Positions 1-8,782 of a DNA stretch of 64,000 nucleotides are shown piece by piece. Position 1 is the stretch's first letter, and each line of letters starts with the position of its first letter. Origin of the DNA: Hyphomonadaceae bacterium BRH_c29 (lineage in GTDB: Bacteria; Pseudomonadota; Alphaproteobacteria; Caulobacterales; Hyphomonadaceae); the NCBI GenBank assembly GCA_000961695.1, contig LADW01000057.1, positions 1 through 64,000 of the forward strand, read 5' to 3'. The position numbers and the translations under genes are program-made. The notes under the pieces are model-generated. The model did not search any database. It worked only from the letters and a program-made list of their open reading frames with translations, and was not told the origin of the DNA.

Positions 1-238
1 CGCGGATCGCCGGGCTGACGGCCTGAAGCGGGCGGGAGAGGAGGGGGGCGAGGGCGAGGTCGATCCGGCCCAGTTCGCGCAGGGCAGCGGAGGCGATGGC
101 GCGGGCAAAGCCCCGGTCCGGCCCGTCAATCTCTTCGAAGGGCGCGGACTCGGCCATGGCCTGATCCAGGGTGCGGCGCTTCTCAAGCGTCAGGAACAGG
201 AGATCGGCGGCAGCCCGCCGCACATTAGCACCACTCAC
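1..238 (-). CDS. rsmB: RsmB-type 16S rRNA (cytosine-C5) methyltransferase, N-terminal part only
   Basis: Too short for the ORF track and cut by the left window edge, leaving 79 codons from a GTG start. The translation (VSGANVRRAAADLLFLTLEK, then DRGFARAIASAALRELGRID) has the helical NusB-like pattern that begins RsmB/NOP-family SAM-dependent rRNA methyltransferases; the catalytic domain would lie outside the window. An AAAGGA Shine-Dalgarno sits upstream of the GTG. It follows htpX by 16 bases on the same strand, so the two are probably co-transcribed. Family assignment rests on the N-terminal domain only. Confidence 0.72.
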   Translation of the reverse strand, partial: MSGANVRRAAADLLFLTLEKRRTLDQAMAESAPFEEIDGPDRGFARAIASAALRELGRIDLALAPLLSRPLQAVSPAIR

Positions 239-254
239 GAAATCATCCTTTGAA

Positions 255-1163
255 CTAACCCCAGGGACCGGCCTGGCGGCGCGCCTCTGGCGCAGCAGCG
301 GGGCTAGTAGCAGGAGATACGCCCATTTCGGAAGCGAGGCGGCGCAGCGCTTCGACCCGGTTGGCAGTTGCCGGGTGGGTCGAGAAGAGATTGTCGGCGC
401 CGCGTCCGTTCAGCGGGTTCATGATATACATGTGCGCCATGGCGGGGTTGCGCTCCGCCGCGACATTGATCGTGGAGCGGGCGCCGCGTTCGATCTTTTC
501 CAGCGCCGAGGCGAGCCAGAGCGGGTTGCCGCAGATTTCCGCGCCCATCCGGTCGGCTTCGTATTCGCGCGAGCGCGAGATCGCCATCTGGACAAGGCCG
601 GCGGCAATCGGGGCAAAGATCATGATCGCGATGGAGCCGATCAGGCCGGTGCGCTCACGCCCGAAGAACAGGGCGAAGTTTGCCAGCATGCCGATGGCCC
701 CGGCAATCGTGGCGGTGACGGTCATGGTCAGCGTGTCGCGGTGTTTCACATGTGCCAGTTCGTGCGCCATGACACCGGCGACTTCCTCGCGGTTCAGCAT
801 GCCGAGCAGGCCGGTCGTGGCGCAGACAGCGGCGTGGCTCGGGTTGCGGCCTGTGGCGAAGGCGTTCGGCTGCGGGGTCTCGATGATATAGACACGCGGC
901 GGCGGCAGGCCTGCGCGATCCGCCAGTTTCTTCACGTCATTGGCAAACGTGCGCAGCATGGGCGAGGCGGTTTTCGGGTCGATCTCGCGGGCGCCCTGCA
1001 TTTTCAGAACGATCTTGTCGGCGTTCCACCAGGAGAAAAAGTTCATGCTTGCGACCACGACAAAGGCCACGGCCATGCCGGTCGTGCCGCCGATCAGATA
1101 GCCGACGCCCGTGAAGAGCGCGGTCATGGCGGCCAGTAGAGTGAAAGTTTTCAGTGTGCCCAT
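255..1163 (-). CDS. htpX: Membrane zinc metalloprotease HtpX
   Basis: 302 residues, normal length for HtpX (M48B), an inner-membrane protease that degrades misfolded membrane proteins with FtsH. Two N-terminal membrane segments (about residues 7-26 and 28-47) precede the catalytic HELAH motif at 134-138. A further hydrophobic pair (about 148-192) is followed by SREYEAD near 199-204, which supplies the third zinc ligand. The C-terminal tail is Ala/Pro rich. It lies directly upstream of rsmB and diverges from the DUF1674 gene; the 100-base gap must hold both promoters. Confidence 0.96.
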   Translation of the reverse strand: MGTLKTFTLLAAMTALFTGVGYLIGGTTGMAVAFVVVASMNFFSWWNADKIVLKMQGAREIDPKTASPMLRTFANDVKKLADRAGLPPPRVYIIETPQPNAFATGRNPSHAAVCATTGLLGMLNREEVAGVMAHELAHVKHRDTLTMTVTATIAGAIGMLANFALFFGRERTGLIGSIAIMIFAPIAAGLVQMAISRSREYEADRMGAEICGNPLWLASALEKIERGARSTINVAAERNPAMAHMYIMNPLNGRGADNLFSTHPATANRVEALRRLASEMGVSPATSPAAAPEARRQAGPWG

Positions 1164-1264
1164 TGGGCCTTAACTCCAATCGTCTCACCGCCTATGTAGC
1201 GGTGCGTTACCACTCCCCGATTTCCACAATTATATGGCGAGCGTTAACGAAAAGAGGAGTCTCC

Positions 1265-1495
1265 ATGTCCAGCGATGACAAAGCCGTAATCCCTGCGTTG
1301 ACGGAGGAAGAAGTGGCGCGCCGCATGTCGTTGCCTGAAGCTGCGCGCCGTGCGCTGGAAGAGGCCGACGCCCGCAAGGCGAAGGAAGCGGCTGACGCTG
1401 CGGCCCTGCCGGAAGACGAGCATGGCGGCCCGCGCAATGTGGAGCCGACGCGGTACGGGGACTGGGAACGCAAGGGCATTGCTTACGATTTCTAG
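1265..1495 (+). CDS. DUF1674 / SdhAF4-like small protein
   Basis: 76 residues. The C-terminal signature (GGPRNVEPTRYGDWERKGIAYDF region, 58-76) is that of DUF1674, the family of the mitochondrial succinate dehydrogenase assembly factor SDHAF4, which protects flavinated SdhA before complex II assembly. The N-terminal half is charged, alanine-rich and probably disordered. I chose ATG 1265 rather than the upstream ORF start because GAGGAG sits six bases before it and the extra N-terminus lacks family character. It diverges from htpX. Confidence 0.88.
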   Translation: MSSDDKAVIPALTEEEVARRMSLPEAARRALEEADARKAKEAADAAALPEDEHGGPRNVEPTRYGDWERKGIAYDF

Positions 1496-1502
1496 GGCAG
1501 GC

Positions 1503-2687
1503 TCAGAGGTTCAGCACTTTCCGTGCAATGATGGTCCGCTGGATTTCGTTGGTGCCGCCATAGATGGATTGCGCCCGGCCAGCGAAATAGGTCGCCATGT
1601 CGCGCCCCGGTGAGCCGCCGGGATCGTTCTGCGAAGCCCAGAAGCTGAAATGCGGCTGAGCGAAGGCGCCGGCCGCGTCCACCATCAGTTCGGTGATCTG
1701 CTGATGCGTTGAGGTCGCAAGGATTTTTACCGTCGAGGCCGCATCCCCCGGCGAGCCGCCCTGGGCCAATGCCGAGAGAATGCGGAACACGGTCATCTCC
1801 AGCCCGTCGACCGCCATTTCTGCGGCGGTGAGCCGCCGGGCAAAACCTGCATCCTCGATCAGGCTCGCCCCGCCGCCATCCGGCGTTGCAGAGGCGACCT
1901 CGCGGATGTGGCGCAGCATGGCGCGCTTGCCGCCGATACGGGCGTAGGACGTGCGCTCAAAGCCGAGCAGGTATTGCGAATAGGTCCAGCCCATGCCGGC
2001 CTCGCCGATGCGGTTCTCCTCCGGCACTTTCACGTCTTCGAAGAAGACCTCGTTCAGCACGTGATTGCCGTCGATGGTGATGATCGGCTTCACCGTCACG
2101 CCGGGCGCATCGATGGGGCAGCAGATGAAGCTGATGCCCTGTTGTTTCTTCTCTTCCTGCGAGGTGCGGGCGAGGAGGAAGATCCAGTCGGCATGCTGGG
2201 CAGCGGAGGTCCAGATCTTGTGGCCGTTCAGCGTGTAGGTGCCGTTTTCCAGTTTCGCGCTGAACTGGAGGGAGGCGAGGTCCGAGCCTGCGCCGGGCTC
2301 CGAATAGCCCTGCGCCCAGCCGACCGAGCCGTCGCGGATGCCGGGCAGCCAGCGGGCTTTCTGGGCCTCGGAGCCAAACGTGTAGATCACCGGGCCGACA
2401 TAGACGACGCCCATGGGCGTGACCGTCGGCACACCGGCGCGTTCAAGCTCCTCGTCGAAAACGTATTGTTCCTCGATCCCCCAGCCGGGGCCGCCATACT
2501 CGGCGGGCCAGGCGGTGGCGAGCCAGCCTTTCGATCCGAGCGCCATTTCGGACTGGCGCACCTCCGCCGTGGTCAGCGGCAGGCCTGCCTTGTATTTCTG
2601 GATGATATCCTTCGGAAACTCTGTCTCGAACCAGTGGCGCACCCTGGCGCGGAAGGTTTCGATTTCGGGGCTGAAGGAAAGATCCAT
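1503..2687 (-). CDS. Acyl-CoA dehydrogenase family protein
   Basis: 394 residues with the usual three-part fold: an N-terminal helical domain (1-125), a central beta domain containing YSEPGAGSDL (about 129-138) that binds FAD and substrate, and a C-terminal helical domain ending in IYGGTNEIQRTIIARKVL. It catalyses FAD-dependent alpha,beta-dehydrogenation of an acyl-CoA and passes electrons to ETF. Large-subunit look-alikes of this type occur in steroid and branched-chain degradation, so the substrate cannot be fixed from sequence. It stands alone; no beta-oxidation partners are adjacent. Confidence 0.93.
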   Translation of the reverse strand: MDLSFSPEIETFRARVRHWFETEFPKDIIQKYKAGLPLTTAEVRQSEMALGSKGWLATAWPAEYGGPGWGIEEQYVFDEELERAGVPTVTPMGVVYVGPVIYTFGSEAQKARWLPGIRDGSVGWAQGYSEPGAGSDLASLQFSAKLENGTYTLNGHKIWTSAAQHADWIFLLARTSQEEKKQQGISFICCPIDAPGVTVKPIITIDGNHVLNEVFFEDVKVPEENRIGEAGMGWTYSQYLLGFERTSYARIGGKRAMLRHIREVASATPDGGGASLIEDAGFARRLTAAEMAVDGLEMTVFRILSALAQGGSPGDAASTVKILATSTHQQITELMVDAAGAFAQPHFSFWASQNDPGGSPGRDMATYFAGRAQSIYGGTNEIQRTIIARKVLNL

Positions 2688-2764
2688 GATGATGCTCCGG
2701 GTTTGTCCCCCGAAAGGGTAGGGCAGGACCTCGCCCTGACAAGCCGTGACGGCGGGGCAGGACG

Positions 2765-3754
2765 TTACTCTGCGCGCGGCAGGGTGAGGCCCTCGTCCGT
2801 GGCCGTCACAGGCCGGATGCTGCCGTCTTCATTGAAATAGAGATGCTCGGCGCGGACCGAGCGGCGGCCGATGGCGCCGTCCTCCCCGTTCAGGCTGAGC
2901 GCGGCATTATGGTAGAAGAGATACCAGTCGCCTTTGAATTCCACGATGCCCGGATGGATGGTGAAGCTGTTCTCGCCGGGGCCCATGATCTTGCCGCGAT
3001 AGGTCCACGGGCCGGTGACGCTGGGGGCGGTGGAGTAGTAGAGCTGTTCGTTCTCGTTCTCCGCCTCGTCGATGCCGGCATAGGCCATGTAGTAGAGGTC
3101 ACCCCGGCGGAAGAGCCAGGGGCCTTCCTCGAAGTTTGTGAGCGCGACTTTTTGAATGGGCGCGGCGAAGCTGAACATGTCGTCCGCCAGCGGCGCATAA
3201 TAGAGATTGGCATTGCCCCAGTAGAGCCAGAAGGTTCCGTCCTCGTCCTCGAAGACGGTGGGGTCGATATCGTCCCAGGTGTGGGGACCGTCTGTGTCTG
3301 AATTGGCGACGAGGGCGCGGCCGAGCGCGTCATGGAAGGGGCCGGTGGGGCTGTCGGAGACGGCGACGCCGATGGATTTGCCGACATCTGTCTCGTCATG
3401 CTCGACGGCAGTGTAGAGCCAGAACTTGCCGTCTCTTTCGATTGGCTCGGAGGCCCAGGCGTCGCGGATCGCCCAGCTGAAGTCTGTCGGCTTCATGATC
3501 GGGCCGTGATCGGTCCAGTGCGCCATGTCATCGGTCGAATAGACGCGCCATTCGGTGATGTTGAACATCTGGTCGCCGGTCGCTTCGTCATGGCCGACAT
3601 AGAGGTAGAGCCGCCCGTCATGCACGATGGGGGCGGGGTCTGCGGTGAAGATGTTGGTGATGATGGGATTGGTGGCGGCGGTCGTCGCGGGCGGCGGGCT
3701 CGCGCAGGCGGCAAGGACCGCGGCGCCCAAGGTGATCGTTGCGACTTTCAGCAT
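2765..3754 (-). CDS. Glycoside hydrolase family 43 lipoprotein
   Basis: 329 residues. A lipoprotein signal ends in LAACAS (Cys near 16). The five-bladed propeller of GH43 follows: ADPAPIV carries the catalytic base Asp, DDIDPTVF the pKa-modulating Asp, and FEEGPWL the acid Glu. GH43 enzymes cleave arabinosides and xylosides, so a role in plant or algal hemicellulose side-chain removal is likely, with the enzyme tethered to a membrane. There is no polysaccharide-utilisation neighbourhood (no TonB receptor or transporter nearby), so it may act alone. Confidence 0.9.
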   Translation of the reverse strand: MLKVATITLGAAVLAACASPPPATTAATNPIITNIFTADPAPIVHDGRLYLYVGHDEATGDQMFNITEWRVYSTDDMAHWTDHGPIMKPTDFSWAIRDAWASEPIERDGKFWLYTAVEHDETDVGKSIGVAVSDSPTGPFHDALGRALVANSDTDGPHTWDDIDPTVFEDEDGTFWLYWGNANLYYAPLADDMFSFAAPIQKVALTNFEEGPWLFRRGDLYYMAYAGIDEAENENEQLYYSTAPSVTGPWTYRGKIMGPGENSFTIHPGIVEFKGDWYLFYHNAALSLNGEDGAIGRRSVRAEHLYFNEDGSIRPVTATDEGLTLPRAE

Positions 3755-3847
3755 GACGTCCTCCCGTTTTTGCCGACTGTCCGGGTGGGCGGGAGGTAAG
3801 TCAAGATAGCGCTAACAATTTGCGGGCAACGGGCGCGTCGGGCGGGC

Positions 3848-3878
3848 AAAAGAAAACCCTCCCCGTTTCCGGGAAGGG
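3848..3878 (-). terminator. Intrinsic terminator after the DUF885 gene
   Basis: On the minus strand an 8-bp stem (CCCTTCCC / GGGGAGGG, one G-T pair) with a 6-base loop is followed by TTTTCTTTT. It lies just beyond the stop of the DUF885 gene at 3907. Confidence 0.8.
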
Positions 3879-3906
3879 CTCTCATGCGTGTCTGAGGGAA
3901 GGTGCC

Positions 3907-5778
3907 TTACGCCGCTTTCACTTCCTCGATCCACTGGTTGACGCGGCGCTCGAGCAGGTCGAGCGGCATGGCGCCGCCGCCGAGCACGGTGTCGTGGAAG
4001 GCGCGGATGTCGAACTTGTCGCCCAGCTCTTCCTCAGCGTGCTTGCGCAGCTCCTGGATCTTGATCATGCCGATCTTGTAGGCGGTGGCCTGTCCCGGCA
4101 TCACGATATAGCGCTGCACTTCGGAACGAGCCTGGCCTTCGGTGATGGCCGAATTGTCCAGGAAGTACTGAACGGCCTGTTCCTCGGTCCAGCCTTTGGA
4201 GTGGATGCCGGTGTCGATGACGAGGCGGATGGCGCGCCAGATTTCCGAGCCGAGACGGCCAAAGTCGGAATAGGGGTCCTCATAGGTGCCCGGGAATTCC
4301 TTGGCGAGCCATTCCGAATAGAGGCCCCAGCCTTCGGCATAGGCGGTGAAGTTGATCTGGGTGCGGAACTGCGGCACGCCGGTCAGCTCCTGCGCGATCG
4401 AGATTTGCATGTGGTGGCCGGGAATACCTTCGTGATAGGCGATCACTTCCAGCTCGCCCTTCGGCATGGATTTCATGTCCGAGAGGTGGGCGTAATAGGT
4501 GCCGGGGCGCGAGCCGTCCGGCGTGCCGGGGAAGTAGTGCTGGGCGGCGCCCGGCTGTTCGCGGAAGGGCTCGACGCGCTTCACGATGAGGTCGGCCTTG
4601 GGCAGGATGCCGAAGAATTCCGGCAGCTTGGCCTTGATGTTCTCGATCTTGGCGGTGGCGTCGTCGATATAGGCCTGGCGGCCCTCATCCGTGTCCGGAT
4701 AGTAGAAGCGCGGGTCGTCCTTGGAATCACGCTGGAACTTGAAGAATTCCTGCAGCGTGCCCTCGAAGCCGACCTTGTCTTTGATGGCTTCCATCTCGGC
4801 ATGGAGGCGGTCCACTTCGGCCAGGCCGATGGCGTGGACCTCGTCCGCCGTCAGCGACGTGGTCGTGTTGTTGGCGAGGCGCTCGTTGTAATAGGCGGCC
4901 CCGTCCGGCTGGAGGAAGGCGCCGACAGCCTGGGTGGAATCCGGCGAGTTGGCCATGTCCTCGGTCGCAAAGGCGATGATGTTGTTGAACGCGTCCTGGA
5001 AATCGTTCGTCATTGCGTCGACCGCATCGGACAGGATCACGTCGGACTCTTCCTGGGTCAGCTTGCCGTCCGTGACCAGCGTGGCGAGTTCGGATTTCAC
5101 GTCTGCCATCAGGGCGCTGTCTTCGCCGTCGGTGAAGGGGGCGCCGGTGATGACTTTCTGCGACTGGTCGATGACGCCTTCATAGGCGAATTTCGGGGCG
5201 TGCACGCCGTGTTCGGCGTTCTCGCGGGCCAGGTCGGTCGCTTCGTTCAGCGCGCGGGCGGCTTCGCGGATCCGCGAAACATAGGCGCGCATGTCGGCGG
5301 CATCGTCGACGCGGTGGAAGCTGATCAGGAATTGCGGGACGAAACCCTGCGGGCCGTTCATCTGGTCATAGACAAAGCCGTTATAGCGGAACTTCGCTGC
5401 CTCGGCGGCTTGCTCATACTGGTATTCAAACAGGTCCCAGGACAGTTTGTCGGCATCCGACAGGTCGTCATAGTTGAACCTGGCTTTCATCTCCTCGACG
5501 GCCGCCTTCTGGAGCGCGAGGTTTTCGTCGCCGCAGGCACGGGTGAAGCAATCGATCTGATCGTTCTTGTCCTTGCGGCCCAGGAAGGTGAGCATCACCG
5601 GGCTGCGCTGCAGCGTTTCTTCGTACTTGACGTCAAACCAGTCGTTCAGCGCCTTGCTGATCTCGGCCTTCTGGTCAGCCGTCATTTCCGTGGCGGCGGG
5701 GGCGGCGGGCGTGGCAGGTTTGCCGCAAGCGGTAACAGCGAGGGCGAGCGCAAGCGCCGACACAGTGGTTCTGATCAT
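3907..5778 (-). CDS. DUF885 family secreted metallopeptidase (lipoprotein)
   Basis: 623 residues from the ATG at 5778, which has GGGAGA upstream and opens a lipoprotein signal (ALALAVTACGK). The ORF-track start 59 codons upstream would lack a signal and overlaps hemC on the other strand. The DUF885 zinc signature HEGIPGHH (residues about 445-452) is present, with the typical EGWGLYSEWL motif downstream. Members are annotated as carboxypeptidase-like peptidases. The N-terminus is low-complexity Ala/Pro before the globular part. It is divergent from hemC with about 100 bases between starts. Confidence 0.88.
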   Translation of the reverse strand: MIRTTVSALALALAVTACGKPATPAAPAATEMTADQKAEISKALNDWFDVKYEETLQRSPVMLTFLGRKDKNDQIDCFTRACGDENLALQKAAVEEMKARFNYDDLSDADKLSWDLFEYQYEQAAEAAKFRYNGFVYDQMNGPQGFVPQFLISFHRVDDAADMRAYVSRIREAARALNEATDLARENAEHGVHAPKFAYEGVIDQSQKVITGAPFTDGEDSALMADVKSELATLVTDGKLTQEESDVILSDAVDAMTNDFQDAFNNIIAFATEDMANSPDSTQAVGAFLQPDGAAYYNERLANNTTTSLTADEVHAIGLAEVDRLHAEMEAIKDKVGFEGTLQEFFKFQRDSKDDPRFYYPDTDEGRQAYIDDATAKIENIKAKLPEFFGILPKADLIVKRVEPFREQPGAAQHYFPGTPDGSRPGTYYAHLSDMKSMPKGELEVIAYHEGIPGHHMQISIAQELTGVPQFRTQINFTAYAEGWGLYSEWLAKEFPGTYEDPYSDFGRLGSEIWRAIRLVIDTGIHSKGWTEEQAVQYFLDNSAITEGQARSEVQRYIVMPGQATAYKIGMIKIQELRKHAEEELGDKFDIRAFHDTVLGGGAMPLDLLERRVNQWIEEVKAA

Positions 5779-5882
5779 GTATGTCTCCCGACAGAATATC
5801 TCGATAAACGATAAGGTTTCTATCGGCGTTCCGCGGCGCTCTGTCAATTGGCAAGAGGAGCGCCCGGCGCTAGGGGAGAAGA

Positions 5883-6839
5883 ATGACCGAAAAAACTTCC
5901 CCCCGTACGCTCCGGATCGGCACACGTGGTTCGCCGCTGGCCCTGATTCAGGCAAATCAGATCGCCGCGAGCATCGAGGCAGCCTCCGGCGGCGCGATGA
6001 AAGGCGAGATCGTCACCTTCACAACGACCGGTGACCAGCTGACCACCGAGCGGCTGATCAATTCCGGCGGCAAGGGCCTGTTCACGCGCGAACTCGACGC
6101 CGCGCTCAGCCGGGGCGATGTGGACCTGACCGTCCACAGCCTGAAGGACGTGCCCTCCGTGCTTGAGCCGGGCCAGGTGTTCGCCGCCTTCCCGCAGCGC
6201 GAAGACCCGCGCGAGGGGTTTCTCTCTCCGCACGCCACGAGCCTGATGGACCTGCCGCAGGGCGCGAAAGTCGGCACGGCGTCACTGCGCCGGGAAGCGC
6301 AGACACGCGCGATCCGGCCGGACCTCGAAATCGTCACTTTCCGCGGCAATGTCGCGACAAGGCGGCGCAAGCTGGAAGAGGGGCTGGCGGATGCGACCTA
6401 TCTGGCCATGGCAGGCCTGACGCGGCTGGACCAGCAGGCCGTCGCCACCCCGATCCCGCTGGACCAGATGCTGCCGGCTGCCGCGCAGGGCATTATCGGC
6501 GTTGTCGTGCGCGATGATATCGACGCCGAGGCCGCTGACGTGATGCGAGCGCTGAACCACACGCCGACGCGTGAGGCCGCCATTATCGAACGCTCGTTCC
6601 TGCTGGCGCTGGACGGGTCCTGCCGCACGCCGATTGCGGCGCATGCGTTTGATCTCGGCGAAGACTGGAAACTGGTCGGCGAGGTCTATGCCATGGATGG
6701 CACGGCCAAGTGGAGCGCCGAAGGCGTCTGCCGCAAAGGCGCGACCGACATCCAGCTCGAAGCCCTCGGCAAGGAAATCGCCCGGATCGTGAAGCGTAGC
6801 GCAGGCGGCCATCTGCCGGTCTTCCGCGACGAATGGTGA
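5883..6839 (+). CDS. hemC: Hydroxymethylbilane synthase
   Basis: 318 residues. Porphobilinogen deaminase, condensing four porphobilinogens into hydroxymethylbilane in heme synthesis. It starts with [18 protein letters not shown] and FRGNVATRR are substrate/cofactor-binding motifs, and the Cys of [10 protein letters not shown] near residue 247 anchors the dipyrromethane cofactor. It is the first gene of the hemC-hemD-Mic60-hemY run and overlaps hemD by 7 bases. Confidence 0.97.
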   Translation: MTEKTSPRTLRIGTRGSPLALIQANQIAASIEAASGGAMKGEIVTFTTTGDQLTTERLINSGGKGLFTRELDAALSRGDVDLTVHSLKDVPSVLEPGQVFAAFPQREDPREGFLSPHATSLMDLPQGAKVGTASLRREAQTRAIRPDLEIVTFRGNVATRRRKLEEGLADATYLAMAGLTRLDQQAVATPIPLDQMLPAAAQGIIGVVVRDDIDAEAADVMRALNHTPTREAAIIERSFLLALDGSCRTPIAAHAFDLGEDWKLVGEVYAMDGTAKWSAEGVCRKGATDIQLEALGKEIARIVKRSAGGHLPVFRDEW

Positions 6840-7552
6840 GCCAGCCGGATCTTTGGCCGGTCATCGTGACCCGGGCTGAACCCGGCGCCTCCGAAACCAT
6901 GGCCCGGCTGAAGGCAATGGGTCTTCAGGGCATTTCTTCGCCCATGCTGGAACTGGCGCGGCTGGACGTGGCGCTGCCGGACCTGTCGGGCATTGCGCAC
7001 CTTGTCTTCACCAGCGCCAATGGCGTGCGCTTCTTTGCTGAGGCGAGCGAACTTCGGACGGCGAAAGCCTGGTGCGTCGGCCCGTCCACCGCCGCAGCGG
7101 CGCGCGAGGCCGGTTTTGCCGACGTGCATGAAGGCGCAGGCGACGCGGTGGACCTTGCCGCAGACATCCTCGCCGCCCTGCCGGAAGGCACAGACGGCGT
7201 GCTGCATGTCGCCAATGAAGCCGCCGCGGGCGAGCTGGTGGCCCGGCTGAAGGCAGGCGGCATCCCCGCCGGCTTCCTGGCCCTCTATGAGACCCGGCCA
7301 GCGGATGAGCTGTCAGCTGAGGCGGAAGCCGCGCTGGCGGCGGGGCCTGCCTGCGTGCTGATTCATTCGGCCAAGGCAGCCGCCGCGTTTGCCTGGGCGG
7401 CCGGGGCGCTGGATCAGACCGTGCTGGTCGCGATCTCAGAAGCGGCAGCCCGTCCGCTGCAGGGCAGGGAGGTCGGCGCGGTCCATATTGCCGAGGCGCC
7501 AAACGAAGACGCACTGCTCGCCGCCCTCGCCGGGGCGACCAGCGGCCTTTAA
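6833..7552 (+). CDS. hemD: Uroporphyrinogen-III synthase
   Basis: 239 residues. It cyclises hydroxymethylbilane into uroporphyrinogen III, the step after HemC. Sequence conservation in this family is weak, but [10 protein letters not shown] at the N-terminus, [12 protein letters not shown], the YETRPA linker and the overlapping position after hemC support the call. Two Rossmann-like halves fit the length. Confidence 0.92.
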   Translation: MVSQPDLWPVIVTRAEPGASETMARLKAMGLQGISSPMLELARLDVALPDLSGIAHLVFTSANGVRFFAEASELRTAKAWCVGPSTAAAAREAGFADVHEGAGDAVDLAADILAALPEGTDGVLHVANEAAAGELVARLKAGGIPAGFLALYETRPADELSAEAEAALAAGPACVLIHSAKAAAAFAWAAGALDQTVLVAISEAAARPLQGREVGAVHIAEAPNEDALLAALAGATSGL

Positions 7553-7600
7553 GCCGCTGGAATCCTGTGCGAGTGTGTACCGGCTGAAACCGGATTCGAA

Positions 7601-8782
7601 ATGACAGACGATTCAATTCCTGAAAGCTCGGTTGACCCGGTCGAACCTATCGACGCGGATTTCGAGCCCGCTGTGGACGACCCGAAGACCGCAAGGACGG
7701 GCTCCGGCCCCGGCTGGCTTGGCGCGGGCGTGATGAGCCTGATGGCTGCCGGTCTCGGCGGCATCATCGGTATTGGCGCGCACATCCTGATGCCGAGCGG
7801 ATTGGGCGATCCGGGCGCAGAAGTCGCCGCCCTGAACACACGGCTCGACAGACTGGAACAGGCAGGCCCCGATGACCGCGCCGCCCTGAAAGCCGGGATC
7901 GACGCGCTGGCGAACCGGATCGACAGCCTGCCACAAGGCAGCGCCAGCGATCCGGTGGACCTCTCGGGCATCGAAGGCCGCCTTCAGGCGCTGGAATCCA
8001 TCGACGTGGGTGACACGGTCGCCCCGGAAGAGCTGGCCCGTGCGCTGACCTCCCTGTCGGAACGGATCGGGACCCTTTCGGAGCGGGTGGATGCGCTGGA
8101 GGCGCGCCCGGTGCCTGTCGATGTCACGGCCCGCGTGGACGCGATTGAGCGGGACTTCGGTACGCTTCGCGATTCGACCCTCGAACAGACCAAACAAGGC
8201 CGCTCACTGGCCGACATGCTGGCGCGGGTGCAGACCGAGCAGAGCGATGCGCGCGCTGCGGCGGCCTCTGCAAGCTCGGTTGCTGAAGCGGCGCTGGCCC
8301 TCTCGGCCATTGAAGCGGCCTCCCGCCGGGGCGACCCGTTTGAAGCCGACTATCGCGCCCTGCGCGCGGCCCTGCCGACGGTCGACGCTGTGCGTGCGCT
8401 TGGCGCCCTCGCTCCCACGGGTGCTCTGACCGTGTCGGAACTGGCGGATCAGTTCAGCGCCGCCGCCGATGCGGCTCGCAAGACCGTTCCGGTGGAAGAG
8501 TCCGGCAGCTGGGGCTGGATCAACAAGTTCTTTGGCGGCGCCGTCACCGTGCGCAAGGCGGATGGGGCTGACGACGACCCGTTCGGCCTGCTGTCGCGTG
8601 CCGGTGAAGCGCTGGAAGAGGGTGACCTGGACAAGGCGGTGGCCTATACCGCGCGCCTCGATGGGGCGCCGGGTGCGGCAATGTCCGGATGGACCGAAGC
8701 TGCAAAGCGCCGCATCAATCTTGAGTCATCTCTGGAGGCCGTGCGCCTCGCCCTGGCGAATGGGGGCGCCGAGACACCATGA
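7601..8782 (+). CDS. Bacterial mitofilin / Mic60-like inner-membrane protein
   Basis: 393 residues: an acidic N-terminus (1-32), one membrane segment (about 39-63, GAGVMSLMAAGLGGIIGIGA), long coiled-coil helices (about 73-235) and a C-terminal helical mitofilin-type domain. Alphaproteobacterial Mic60 homologues lie between hemD and hemY and are implicated in shaping intracytoplasmic or cristae-like membranes and envelope contacts. The gene overlaps hemY by 4 bases (ATGA). Coiled-coil proteins can mimic each other, but topology and neighbours together make this a strong assignment. Confidence 0.88.
   Translation: MTDDSIPESSVDPVEPIDADFEPAVDDPKTARTGSGPGWLGAGVMSLMAAGLGGIIGIGAHILMPSGLGDPGAEVAALNTRLDRLEQAGPDDRAALKAGIDALANRIDSLPQGSASDPVDLSGIEGRLQALESIDVGDTVAPEELARALTSLSERIGTLSERVDALEARPVPVDVTARVDAIERDFGTLRDSTLEQTKQGRSLADMLARVQTEQSDARAAAASASSVAEAALALSAIEAASRRGDPFEADYRALRAALPTVDAVRALGALAPTGALTVSELADQFSAAADAARKTVPVEESGSWGWINKFFGGAVTVRKADGADDDPFGLLSRAGEALEEGDLDKAVAYTARLDGAPGAAMSGWTEAAKRRINLESSLEAVRLALANGGAETP

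Noticed and set aside
3820-5814. 664-residue plus-strand ORF opposite the DUF885 gene
   Set aside because: Antisense shadow caused by high third-position GC; the minus strand has HEGIPGHH, a signal peptide and a ribosome site.
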